From positions 1-47,352 of the forward strand of contig QHYK01000077.1 of NCBI GenBank assembly GCA_003224085.1: a DNA stretch of 47,352 nt, written 5' to 3'. This stretch comes from Acidobacteriota bacterium (GTDB taxonomy: Bacteria; Acidobacteriota; Terriglobia; Acidiferrales; UBA7541). Each line of letters starts with the position of its first letter. The first letter of the stretch is position 1. Both the position numbers and the translations under genes were made by a program. Positions 8,591-16,890 of the stretch are shown here, piece after piece. The notes beneath the pieces were generated by a model, which saw only the letters and a list, made by a program, of their open reading frames with translations, made no database searches and was not told the origin of the DNA.

Positions 8591-9058
8591 CCCCGAAAGC
8601 CCAAAAAGCGGCAGGTTTCCGAGGTAGTATGTCAGGAGATCTGAACGTAACGCAATTTATTACTGGCGTTCTGGCCCCCTGCTGCCGCTTAAGGCCAACG
8701 TGTCCTCGTAGAGACTTGTGTAGGGATTTCGCCTAGGCGCGTGTAAGCCGCTTCCGACGCACTGTCAGACAAGATTTACAAAAGAACTTCTCTCTTGGCG
8801 AATTGACGGCGAACTGGGTTCAAGCTATTACAACACTTCACCGGGGCGCTTCATCTTCCTTCCTCAAGCTGGTAGCGCGTTCGTTGTCAACCACCTAGCC
8901 CTCTACCGTGGATCTCGGCCATAAGGAGCACGTGTGCTCGTTTTGTTCTGTTTTTGTGCGCCAGAAAGGCTCATTTCCCACGGTGCAGTTTGCGGCCCGG
9001 ATTCGGAGCCCAGTCCAGCGGCAATTTGCTGGCATTTCCTTAAAGGAGATTCCAATTT
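8591..9058. other. non-coding spacer upstream of the S53 peptidase
   Basis: I see no convincing gene here. The last bases hold the ribosome site of the peptidase (AAAGGAG at about 9041-9047, ten bases before the ATG). No clear promoter or hairpin was identified. Confidence 0.5.
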
Positions 9059-12000
9059 ATGCATCTAAAGCCGAGATTCGCGTGGGCCCTTGGCGCCGTC
9101 GTGGTGTTCGCGTTCAGCTCCCAGTTTGCACGCACAGAGAGCACGCAAACCGCACGGCGTGCACGCGTTCTGGTTACTCAAAATATTGAGGAAGCGAAGC
9201 TGGTGACGCTTCGGGGAAACGTGCGCCCCGAAGCCACTGTCTCCAACGACCGCGGTGCCGTTCCGGAAGAGTTCCCAATGGAACATATGCTGCTCCAGTT
9301 GCAACGCCCGCCCGAACTGGAAAAAGACCTCCAGCAGTTCATTGACGAGCTCCACGATCCCAAATCACCGAACTTCCACAAGTGGCTCACCGCACAACAA
9401 TTCGGCGAAAGATTCGGTGTGGCCCATCAGGATCTCGACTCGGTGACCCGCTGGCTGGAGTCTTTCGGCTTCCAAGTCAACACCATCTACCCAAGCCATA
9501 TGTTGATTGACTTCTCCGGGAACGCTTCGCAGGTGCGCGCCGCTTTTCACGCCGAAATTCATTACCTCGAAGTGGAGGGGGTACGGCACGTCGCGAATAT
9601 GAGCGAGCCGCAAGTTCCCGCCGCACTTGCTCCCGCGGTCGTGGGAATCGTTTCACTCCATGACTTCCGGCCGCACGGAGCGCACAAGATGCGCGGGCCG
9701 AGCGCGCAGTTCACTTTTCCGGGCAAATCGGCCGGCACGGAATACGGCATGGTACCAGGAGACCTGGCAACCATCTATAACTTGAATCCGCTCTTCAATT
9801 CCGGCGTCTCCGGCCAAGGTCAAACTATCGCGCTTATCGAAAACACAAATCTCTTTAACACTTCCGACTGGAACACGTTCCGTTCCACCTTCGGTCTTTC
9901 GTCCTTCTCTTCCGGCTCGCTCACAACCGTCCACCCGGGAAACTGCGCCAATCCAGGAGTGGTATCGTCGAGTGAGGTGGAGGCCATCCTCGACGCCGAA
10001 TGGGCTTCGGCCGCGGCTCCGAGCGCTGCGATCATGATGGCGACCTGCGCGGATACTTCGACTACTTTCGGGGGCCTCATTGCTGTCCAAAACCTCATCA
10101 ATTCGAGTGGCCAGCCACCAGCTATCGTGAGCATCAGCTACAGCGCGTGCGAACCGGGGATTGGGTCGGCGGGAAACGCCGCTTTCAATTCAGCTTATCA
10201 GCAGGCGGTTACGCAAGGCGTATCGGTTTTCGTCGCGGCAGGAGACAGCGGCGCTGCCTCTTGCGATAACGGCGCTTCAGGGGCGTCGAGCGGCATCGGG
10301 GTGAATGGCTTGGGTTCGAGCCCATACAATGTTGCCGTGGGAGGAACAGACTTCAGCGACACCTTCTCGCACACCAACAGCACGTACTGGAATTCCACGA
10401 ACTCTTCCAACTTTTCTTCCGCGCTTTCCTACGTGCCGGAGATTCCCTGGGACAATTCTTGCGCCAGTTCGCTGATTGCCAGTTTCGAAGGGTATTCCAC
10501 AACGTTTGGTTCCAGCGGCTTTTGCAACAGTCCGCTCGGGCAACAAAGCTTTCAGACCGTCGTGGCCGGCGGCGGCGGACCCAGCGGTTGCGCAACGGGG
10601 TCGCCGTCCATTAACGGCGTGGTGAGCGGCAGCTGCCAAGGTTGGGCCAAGCCATCCTGGCAATCCGTTCTAGGCAATCCGAATGATGGCGTGCGAGACC
10701 TTCCCGACGTTTCTTTGTTCGCAGCCAACGGCGTCTGGTCGCACTATTACATTCTCTGCTGGTCGAATATCGGCGCTGGCGGCTCTCTCTGCAGCGGCAG
10801 TCCGAGCGGCTGGTCCGGCGCGGGCGGAACCTCCTTCGGCACGCCTATCCTCGCGGCGATTCAAGCCCTCGTCAACCAGAGCACTGGCGCGAGGCAGGGC
10901 AATCCCAATCCTGTTTATTACAAACTCGCGGCTGCCGAGTACGGCTCCAGCGGCAATAGCTCCTGCAATTCGTCCAATGGGAATTCCGTCGGTAGTTCAT
11001 GCATTTTTTACGACGTCACCCGGGGTGATATCGACGTGAATTGCAACGGCTCCAACAACTGCTACACACCTTCCGGTTTTGTAGGCGTCCTTTCCACTTC
11101 CAACAACTCCTTCCAGTCCGCGTTCGGCACCAAAGTTGGGTGGGACTTCGCTACGGGAATTGGAACCATCAACGCGGCTAACCTAGTTAAAAATTGGCCC
11201 GGCTCGGCTCCCCCGCCTCCCCCGCCGAGTCAACCAGACTTCTCCTTGTCGGCGTCGCCGGGCAGCCTGACGATTGCGCAGGGCTCCAGCGGCAAGAGCA
11301 CGATCAGCATCACGCCGGTCAATGGCTTTAACAGCAGCGTCTCCTTCACCAACTCGAGCTTGCCAAGTGGTGTGACTGCCTCTTTCAGTCCCAATTCGGC
11401 AACAGGATCCAGTATGTTGACTATCTCCGCCGGCAGCTCAGCGGCGACGGGAACAACCATGGTCACTGTGACTGGAACATCGGGCAGCTTGACGCGTACC
11501 ACCACCATCAGCCTGACGGTGACTGGAACCGCTCCGCCATCGCAGCCGGACTTCACACTATCGGCGTCTCCGAGCAGCCTGACAATTGCGCAGGGCTCTA
11601 GCGGCAAAAGCACGATCACCATCACGCCGTCCAACGGCTTCAGTAGCAACGTCACCTTCTCCAATTCGAGCTTGCCAAGCGGTGTGACAGCCTCTTTCAG
11701 TCCCAATCCGGCAACAGGATCCAGTACGGTGACTATCTCCGCCAACAGCTTAGCAACTGTAGGAACGGGCAACATCACCGTGACGGGAAGGTCCGGTAGT
11801 CTGACGAGGACCACAACCATAAGTCTGACGGTAAACGCTCCGCCGCCGCCGCCCTTGCAGCCTGACTTCCTGCTTTCCGCTTCACCGAGTCATCTGACCT
11901 TGGCACAAGGCTCCACGGCAACAACCACCATCAAAATCACTCCCGAGGGCGGTTTTAACAGCTCGGTCTTTTTGTTTGTGCTGAATCCGCCGCCCGGAGT

Positions 12001-12151
12001 CTTCGCAACCTTCGGCCCAAATCCGGCAACGGGCGCCAGCATGCTGACCTTTGAGGCGTTCTTTGCACCGACGGGCATGTACACGGTGACGATTCTTGGG
12101 TTTGGCGGCAGTGCCATCCACGAGATCAACATCAACGTGACGGTCGATTAG
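9059..12151 (+). CDS. secreted S53 (sedolisin/kumamolisin) peptidase with three Ig-like C-terminal repeats
   Basis: A protein of 1030 residues. A signal peptide (about 1-25) is followed by the pro-kumamolisin activation domain (about 70-200; LQQFIDELHDPKSPNFHKWL) and the subtilisin-like catalytic domain (about 225-720). The S53 catalytic residues are in place: Glu308 and Asp312 in EAILDAEWA, the oxyanion Asp396 in AAGDSGAA, and the nucleophile Ser592 in GGTSFGTP. S53 enzymes are acid-active endopeptidases that mature by removing the prodomain. A proline linker leads to three repeats of about 100 residues, starting at 725, 829 and 934, probably wall- or substrate-contact modules. There is no sorting signal at the C-terminus. 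It appears monocistronic, with a strong inverted repeat 20 bases after the stop. Confidence 0.93.
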   Translation: MHLKPRFAWALGAVVVFAFSSQFARTESTQTARRARVLVTQNIEEAKLVTLRGNVRPEATVSNDRGAVPEEFPMEHMLLQLQRPPELEKDLQQFIDELHDPKSPNFHKWLTAQQFGERFGVAHQDLDSVTRWLESFGFQVNTIYPSHMLIDFSGNASQVRAAFHAEIHYLEVEGVRHVANMSEPQVPAALAPAVVGIVSLHDFRPHGAHKMRGPSAQFTFPGKSAGTEYGMVPGDLATIYNLNPLFNSGVSGQGQTIALIENTNLFNTSDWNTFRSTFGLSSFSSGSLTTVHPGNCANPGVVSSSEVEAILDAEWASAAAPSAAIMMATCADTSTTFGGLIAVQNLINSSGQPPAIVSISYSACEPGIGSAGNAAFNSAYQQAVTQGVSVFVAAGDSGAASCDNGASGASSGIGVNGLGSSPYNVAVGGTDFSDTFSHTNSTYWNSTNSSNFSSALSYVPEIPWDNSCASSLIASFEGYSTTFGSSGFCNSPLGQQSFQTVVAGGGGPSGCATGSPSINGVVSGSCQGWAKPSWQSVLGNPNDGVRDLPDVSLFAANGVWSHYYILCWSNIGAGGSLCSGSPSGWSGAGGTSFGTPILAAIQALVNQSTGARQGNPNPVYYKLAAAEYGSSGNSSCNSSNGNSVGSSCIFYDVTRGDIDVNCNGSNNCYTPSGFVGVLSTSNNSFQSAFGTKVGWDFATGIGTINAANLVKNWPGSAPPPPPPSQPDFSLSASPGSLTIAQGSSGKSTISITPVNGFNSSVSFTNSSLPSGVTASFSPNSATGSSMLTISAGSSAATGTTMVTVTGTSGSLTRTTTISLTVTGTAPPSQPDFTLSASPSSLTIAQGSSGKSTITITPSNGFSSNVTFSNSSLPSGVTASFSPNPATGSSTVTISANSLATVGTGNITVTGRSGSLTRTTTISLTVNAPPPPPLQPDFLLSASPSHLTLAQGSTATTTIKITPEGGFNSSVFLFVLNPPPGVFATFGPNPATGASMLTFEAFFAPTGMYTVTILGFGGSAIHEININVTVD
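11231..12148 (+). repeat. three tandem Ig-like module repeats inside the S53 gene
   Basis: Modules begin at 11231, 11543 and 11858 (104, 105 and 97 codons). Each opens with QPDF and contains LTxAQGS, the block SGVTASFSPN or a variant, and a threonine-rich end strand. The first two are very similar even at nucleotide level, for example in the stretches encoding SSLPSGVTASFSPN. The third is more diverged (PPPGVFATFGPNPATGASML). This points to a recent duplication of module 1 or 2 after an older one. Confidence 0.85.
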
Positions 12152-12170
12152 TAAAACCCCAGCGCAGAAA

Positions 12171-12220
12171 GGCACCGGGCATCTGTGACCTTCCCCCCAA
12201 AGGCGCAGATGCCCGGTGCC
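12171..12220. terminator. perfect 15-bp inverted repeat after the S53 gene
   Basis: GGCACCGGGCATCTG (12171-12185) pairs perfectly with CAGATGCCCGGTGCC (12206-12220) around a 20-base loop. It lies 20 bases after the S53 stop codon. No long T-run follows, so it may act as an RNA 3-prime end or stability hairpin rather than a textbook intrinsic terminator. Confidence 0.65.
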
Positions 12221-12547
12221 TCAAACCTTCTAGCACGCCGCCGCCATCCTCAAGAGAGCACGCCAGCGACCTCCTTGTAGCGCACCCGCACGGCTTGTTT
12301 GTATATCCCTCGGCCGTTCCCTTCTGTACTCCGAGGGCCTGTGCCAACTCCTAGGAAAGTAATGTTTGTTTTTCGATCTGTCGGGGATAACGAGCCCCGG
12401 TTGGGGTGACGAACCCATCGGGACGCGGGTTTTTCCCACTTACTTGAGCGGAAGGGAGTTGCCAAACTGAGCGCCCTTAGCCCATGCGCAAATTGTGGGG
12501 TGGAAGCTCGCTCCGCAGCGCAAAGTCAAGCTCAAGGAGAAATCAAG
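12221..12547 (+). other. long leader of the first hexapeptide-repeat gene
   Basis: There is no gene in this 327-base stretch. AACCC at about 12409-12413 can pair with GGGTT at about 12428-12432 just before a T-run, a weak terminator-like hairpin. The ribosome site AAGGAG lies about eight bases before the ATG at 12548. A leader this long could carry post-transcriptional control, but I do not recognise a riboswitch class. Confidence 0.35.
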
Positions 12548-13606
12548 ATGAGTACAAAGATAGGGAAACTGGTCGCAGCGGTCCTGATGACCGGGCTGTT
12601 GGTCCTGTGCCAATTCCCCGCTCCTGCATTTGCTTTTGATACGGCAAGTGCAGTTGTTTCGGGGGCAGTTACGATTGCCGGGGCCACGACCGTCTCAGGC
12701 AGCACCATAGTTGCGGGGTCGACCAGCGTCGCCGGAGCTACCGTGGTGTCTGCCGGTAGCGTGCTGGCTGCTGGCAGCGTTGTCGCGGCAGGCAGCATGG
12801 TCAACGGTGCGTCGGTAGCTTCGTCCACCGTTCTCGCAGAAGCCACCTCGGTAAACAGCACGTCGGTGCTGGCCGCCAGCAGTACAGTCGCGGCCGGTTC
12901 CAGCTTCGCCACCAGCACGATGCTGGCTGCAGGAACAACTCTCGCTGCGGGCAGCTCGATTGAGGCCGGCAGTGTGTTGGCCGCTGGCAGCGTTATCACG
13001 GCGGGCAGCGTGGTCAACGGCAGCAGCTTCAGCTCCGCAACCACTCTGGCTTCGGCAACAACCGTCTCTGGAACTTCCACTTTGGCTGCTGGCAGCACGA
13101 TCGCGGCTGGCAGTTCGCTCGCGAGCGGCACAGCTATCGCCGCCGGTTCGAGTGTGGTGAGTGCCACCCTGATTGCACAGGGCAGCGTCCTGGGCGCCGG
13201 CAGCTTCGCGGCGGCCAGCAGCATCGTTAACGCCGTCGCGGTCTCTGGTGGAGTGTCTTTTGCCGCCAACACCGCCATCGTAGCGTCCACCAGCTTGGCT
13301 GGCGGCAGCATTATCGCCGCAAACTCTACTCTGGCGGAAGGCAGCGCGTTGGTCACCAACACGATGATCGCGGGAACCACGTTTGCTGGCGGCTCCGTTG
13401 CCGTTGCTAACACAGCAGTCGTCGCGGGTGGCAGCACGCTGGCAGCGGGCACCGTTGTGGCAGCGGGCAGCGTGGTCAACGGAACGAGCGTCTCCTCGGC
13501 GACCGTTCTGACCTCGTCAACCGTTGTGGCCGGCTCGACCGTCCTCGCGTCGGGCAGCACGATCGCGGCCAGCTCCGTTTTGGCGACCAGCACCATGGTG
13601 ATCTAG
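12548..13606 (+). CDS. secreted hexapeptide-repeat (predicted beta-solenoid) protein, copy 1
   Basis: A protein of 352 residues starting at the ATG behind AAGGAG; the frame is open upstream to 12500 but without a ribosome site. A signal peptide (about 1-29, ending PAPAFA) precedes about 320 residues made almost wholly of Ala, Ser, Gly, Thr and Val. From residue 73 the sequence runs in six-residue steps such as LAAGST, IAAGSS, LASGTA. These fit the left-handed beta-helix pattern [LIV]-[GAED]-x-x-[STAV]-x. Super-repeats of 71, 71, 83 and 55 residues start at 73, 144, 215 and 298, each opening with L-x-A-G-[ST], and most carry Asn-Gly about 14 residues in. It lacks any catalytic His or acyltransferase insertion. 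Function unknown; a structural, surface or ice/solute-interacting role is only a guess. The neighbouring paralogue has the same architecture. Confidence 0.85.
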   Translation: MSTKIGKLVAAVLMTGLLVLCQFPAPAFAFDTASAVVSGAVTIAGATTVSGSTIVAGSTSVAGATVVSAGSVLAAGSVVAAGSMVNGASVASSTVLAEATSVNSTSVLAASSTVAAGSSFATSTMLAAGTTLAAGSSIEAGSVLAAGSVITAGSVVNGSSFSSATTLASATTVSGTSTLAAGSTIAAGSSLASGTAIAAGSSVVSATLIAQGSVLGAGSFAAASSIVNAVAVSGGVSFAANTAIVASTSLAGGSIIAANSTLAEGSALVTNTMIAGTTFAGGSVAVANTAVVAGGSTLAAGTVVAAGSVVNGTSVSSATVLTSSTVVAGSTVLASGSTIAASSVLATSTMVI

Positions 13607-13662
13607 GGACCTTCCTTAGCTCGAAAAACATCAACACCAACCAGCCCAGCCGTCATGGGATT

Positions 13663-13696
13663 GGGGAGGCATGCGGGATACCCGCAAGCCTCACCC
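13663..13696 (+). terminator. hairpin between the two hexapeptide-repeat genes
   Basis: GAGGC-a-TGCGGG pairs with CCCGCA-a-GCCTC around the loop ATA, extended by GGG/CCC at the base. It sits 57 bases after the first stop codon and is followed by a T-rich but not T-only stretch. It would end or attenuate the first transcript, so the two paralogues may be expressed unequally. Confidence 0.6.
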
Positions 13697-13847
13697 ATTC
13701 TCTTACGTAAGCCTCTGTGTCAATGAGGTGACCTAAGTTCGTGTGACAGCAGTACTAAATCAGGCTCAAGCGGGCGGGGCGCGGAAACTGGCTCCTAAAA
13801 CCTCAGGACCACAAGCAAGAATCAAAAAAAGGGAAACGGAGGTTAGA

Positions 13848-14912
13848 ATGCGCAAACGAATTCATGTGGGGAAAAAATCAATCACGATTTTGGCGGCCAC
13901 GCTCTTAGCTGGCCTCGTTCCCACCGGCTTGTTACCGGCTCCCACCTACGCACAATGTTTCGGTGGCACAGTTGTAGTGGCCGGAAACACCACTTTGGTC
14001 GGCACCACCTTTTTGAATGGCACGACCTTGATCGAACACTCGATGACGATTGCCCCCGAGAGCGAGCTAGCCGCGGGCAGCTTTATTGCCGCTGGCAGCA
14101 TCTTGAATGGCACTTCTGTGGCGAAAAAAGGAGTGAATCTTTCCAATGCCGTGACGATCACCGACAATACCGTAGTAACCGCAGGCTCGAAGTTTGCGCC
14201 TGGATCGGTTTTTGCGGGCAGCACTGTTCTCGGAGCGGGGACAACGCTAGCGGCTGGAAGCAATATTGAGCCCGGCAGCGTCTTGGCCGCCGGAACGGTA
14301 GCAGCTGCAGGCAGCAGCGTGAACGGAATCACTCTTGAGGCGAAAACAACGTTTACTTCGCACACGCCCATCCGCATCGTTTCATCTCTCGCAGCAGGCA
14401 GCTCGATCGCTGCGGGCAGTGCATTGACCCTCGACACTAGCTCTGCCAATAACATTCAGATAGGTGCCGTGACCACCATCGCCGTGGGCAGCGTGCTAGG
14501 CGCTGGCAGCTTTTTGGCACCAGGAAGCGTAATCAACGGCGTGGCCATGACGCTGGGCACGGTCTTGGACCAGGATGCTAGCGTTGGCACGGCGAGCAGC
14601 CTTGCAGCGGGCAGCTTCCTAACAACGGGCAGTTCCATCGCGGGCGGGAGCTCGCTGGTGGGGGGCCTCACAATCATGGGAGCTACAGCCATAACGGGAA
14701 CAGTTTCCGTGGCCAGCCCCGCGCTGGTGGCCAGTGGAAGCCAATTGGCGGCGGGAACGCAAATAATCACTGGGAGTATGGTGAACGGCGCCTCCGTCCC
14801 AACGGCCACTACTTTGCCAACGACTACCGCCGTCAATGAAGCCACTCTTCTGACCGCAGGCAGCGTGCTTGGTGCACAGAGCGAGCTTGCGGCAGGCGGC
14901 ATGATTTTTTAG
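13848..14912 (+). CDS. secreted hexapeptide-repeat (predicted beta-solenoid) protein, copy 2
   Basis: A protein of 354 residues starting at the ATG preceded by GGAGGT (13838-13843). The signal peptide is about 1-35, ending PAPTYA, with a single Cys at 37 that is not in a good lipobox. The body follows the same six-residue period as copy 1 (LAAGSF, IAAGSI, LGAGTT). Super-repeats start at residues 74, 146, 217 and 300 with lengths 72, 71, 83 and 55, matching copy 1 unit for unit. Identity is highest in the unit openings (for example VLGAGSF in both third units) and low elsewhere, so the duplication is old but the fold constraint is strong. It carries more charged and polar substitutions than copy 1. 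It ends at a bidirectional terminator shared with the facing response regulator. Function unknown. Confidence 0.85.
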   Translation: MRKRIHVGKKSITILAATLLAGLVPTGLLPAPTYAQCFGGTVVVAGNTTLVGTTFLNGTTLIEHSMTIAPESELAAGSFIAAGSILNGTSVAKKGVNLSNAVTITDNTVVTAGSKFAPGSVFAGSTVLGAGTTLAAGSNIEPGSVLAAGTVAAAGSSVNGITLEAKTTFTSHTPIRIVSSLAAGSSIAAGSALTLDTSSANNIQIGAVTTIAVGSVLGAGSFLAPGSVINGVAMTLGTVLDQDASVGTASSLAAGSFLTTGSSIAGGSSLVGGLTIMGATAITGTVSVASPALVASGSQLAAGTQIITGSMVNGASVPTATTLPTTTAVNEATLLTAGSVLGAQSELAAGGMIF

Positions 14913-14938
14913 CGGATATTCAACCATTTCATACCATC

Positions 14939-14974
14939 GAGGAGGCCGCCCGGTGCTCACTGGGCGGCCTCCTC
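14939..14974. terminator. bidirectional terminator between convergent genes
   Basis: GAGGAGGCCGCCC (14939-14951) pairs perfectly over 13 bp with GGGCGGCCTCCTC (14962-14974) around a ten-base loop. It lies between the second hexapeptide-repeat gene (plus) and the response regulator (minus), five bases from the end of the latter, so it can serve both. Confidence 0.8.
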
Positions 14975-14979
14975 TTCGC

Positions 14980-15672
14980 TTAGGCGGAAGGAAGCACACT
15001 CTTTGGAACCGTTACGTTCATTTCTACCAGCCCTCTGGATATCGCGTAGCGAGTAAGTCCGGCAATATCGTGGATGGCCAGTTTGTCCATGAGTCTCTGC
15101 CGGTGCCTCTCCACGGTCTTGACACTAATGCCGAGCTCGGCGGCGATCTGTTTGTTGCTTTCACCTTCAGCGATTAATTGAAGAACTTCGATTTCGCGGG
15201 ACGTGAGCAGGTCTGTGCGCTTCCTGACCAGAACGCCGCCAACAATGGTTTCGCGATAACGGTCGGTGAGCCTTCTGGATATGGCGGGGCTGTAGAAAGC
15301 GTTGCCTTTCTTCGCTTCTCGGATGGCCCTGACCACGTCGGAAAAGTCGGCCTGTTTTAACAAGTAGCCCGCACCGCCGGCCTCGGTCAATTCGTGAACG
15401 TATTCGTCATCATTGTAGGAGGACAAGATGAGCACGCGGGTAGCGGGAAGCTGCTTGAGGATTTGACGCGTGGCCTCCAGACCGTTAAGCATGGGCATGG
15501 CAATATCCATTAAGACCACGTCCGGTTTGAGAGCTGTAGCAAGCTGTACGGCTTGTCGGCCGGTTTCGGCTTCTGCCACGACTTCCATGTCGTTTTCCGT
15601 TTGCAGCAGGGAGCGGAGCCCCCGGCGAACGATGGTGTGATCGTCGGCAAGCAATACTGTGATTTTCTGCAT
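14980..15672 (-). CDS. NarL/FixJ-type response regulator
   Basis: A protein of 230 residues. The receiver domain (1-120) has the acidic pair Asp10/Asp11, the phosphoacceptor Asp56 in VVLMDIAMP, Ser84 in LILSS and Lys106 in YLLKQ. The LuxR-type helix-turn-helix (about 152-215) shows LLTSREIEVLQLIAEG, NKQIAAELGISVKTVERHR and LMDKL. The family binds DNA as a dimer after phosphorylation. It follows the histidine kinase on the same strand with a gap of 15 bases, so they form a two-component operon. Targets are unknown; the convergent secreted-repeat genes are neighbours only, and regulation of them is speculation. Confidence 0.93.
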   Translation of the reverse strand: MQKITVLLADDHTIVRRGLRSLLQTENDMEVVAEAETGRQAVQLATALKPDVVLMDIAMPMLNGLEATRQILKQLPATRVLILSSYNDDEYVHELTEAGGAGYLLKQADFSDVVRAIREAKKGNAFYSPAISRRLTDRYRETIVGGVLVRKRTDLLTSREIEVLQLIAEGESNKQIAAELGISVKTVERHRQRLMDKLAIHDIAGLTRYAISRGLVEMNVTVPKSVLPSA

Positions 15673-15687
15673 GGGACCTCACAAGAG

Positions 15688-16890
15688 CTAGTAAGCTCGA
15701 GAGCTTTCGTTTCGGCTGAGTGCAACAGCGGCAGGGGAGACCGATGGTCTTTCACCCGTCAAAGGAATATATGCAGTGACCGTGGTTCCGCGGCCTGGGG
15801 AGGATTGTAGAATGCAGCGCCCGTTCACCAGGCGAACGCGCTCTTGCATTCCCAACAAGCCCAGGCGCGTTTTCTCGGCGGCCATTGGCTGTCGCTTTGT
15901 CGAGAAACCCTTTCCATTGTCCCTGACTTGAAGCTGGATTCCGCCTTTAACGAACCCAAAGGTAACCACCACCTCGGTGGCCCGCGCGTGTCTGGCCACA
16001 TTAGTCAGACTTTCCTGGGCGATTCGGAACAGTGCCGTCTTCTGTTCCGAGGATAGTTGCACGTCTCCCGCTGCTCGTTCGAAGCGCACCAACAATCCAG
16101 TGCGCTCGGCATAATCCTTGAGATAGGAGCGCAGTGCCGGCAAGAGACCCAGGTCATCCAGCACCGCCGACCGCAGCGCGCGGGCAAAGCTGTGCATTCT
16201 CTCAATCGCTCCAACAAGCAGTTTTTCGGCATCGGCGATTCTTGCCCGCAACGACGAGTCCTGATCCCCGAGGCCGTCGCGCTGCACCCGCGCGAGGTGC
16301 GCGTTGATTGCCGCCAGAGTCTGACCGACCTCATCATGAAGTTCGCGGCTGATGCGTTTTCTCTCTTCCTCCTGCACATGCAGAATTTGGATGGCTTTCT
16401 GTTGGCGGCGAATCACGCGCTCGCGTTGTTCCACGAAACTTACCGCAACGGTGTTGGCAATCCGGTTTGCGGCGGGTTCATAAGCATCGAACACGCGATT
16501 CAAAAGCTCAACATTTTCGTGATACTTCTTAAAAAGCGAACGAGCCAAAACGTCCCGCAAGAGAAGCACTATGCCTAGCACTTCGTAAGTCTCAACGCCC
16601 CGGTGAATGATGCGCTTGGACAAATCCCGGGCGTACGCTTGCAGATCCTTAACACTGCCGGTCTCCAACACCTTTACATAATTGTCGTAGAGGCTGGTTG
16701 CTTCCGTGAAAATCTCTTCCCTGCTCATGGCCGTAAGCAACTGCGCGGTGTGAATGCGTCGAGCCCATTCCTCACGCAAGCAAGCACGATTTAGCCGCAG
16801 GTGCTCCACCAGCTCTTGAAACAATTCATTTTTCCTGGCTGTCGAAGAGCGGTTCTTGTGACCCTCGATCTGCCTGAGGCTGTCTCTCAT
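15688..16890 (-). CDS. soluble sensor histidine kinase (HisKA_3/HATPase) with RsbRD-like N-terminal domain
   Basis: A protein of 400 residues with no membrane segment. The N-terminal 25-130 region (REEWARRIHTAQLL, then RIIHRGVETYEVLG) looks like the helical RsbRD_N sensor domain of stressosome proteins; that match is by eye. A short coiled coil leads to the NarX/DegS-type dimerisation motif RKRISRELHDEVGQTLAAIN with His185 as phosphoacceptor. The HATPase domain has the N-box QESLTNVARHA, DNGKGF and GLLGMQERV. It is expected to autophosphorylate and pass phosphate to the response regulator 15 bases downstream. As a cytoplasmic sensor it probably reads an internal or partner-protein signal. Confidence 0.9.
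   Translation of the reverse strand: MRDSLRQIEGHKNRSSTARKNELFQELVEHLRLNRACLREEWARRIHTAQLLTAMSREEIFTEATSLYDNYVKVLETGSVKDLQAYARDLSKRIIHRGVETYEVLGIVLLLRDVLARSLFKKYHENVELLNRVFDAYEPAANRIANTVAVSFVEQRERVIRRQQKAIQILHVQEEERKRISRELHDEVGQTLAAINAHLARVQRDGLGDQDSSLRARIADAEKLLVGAIERMHSFARALRSAVLDDLGLLPALRSYLKDYAERTGLLVRFERAAGDVQLSSEQKTALFRIAQESLTNVARHARATEVVVTFGFVKGGIQLQVRDNGKGFSTKRQPMAAEKTRLGLLGMQERVRLVNGRCILQSSPGRGTTVTAYIPLTGERPSVSPAAVALSRNESSRAY

Noticed and set aside
12440-12547. Possible GEMM (cyclic-di-GMP) riboswitch in the leader of the first repeat gene, suggested by GCGCAAAG
   Set aside because: Only one short box matches; the paired GGGCAAACC-type segment and the tetraloop receptor pattern are missing.
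12532-13596. A 354-residue open frame on the minus strand opposite the first hexapeptide-repeat gene (and a similar one opposite the second)
   Set aside because: It is a mirror of the repetitive Ala/Ser/Gly/Thr/Val codons, which contain few triplets that give stops on the other strand. It lacks a ribosome site and any family resemblance.
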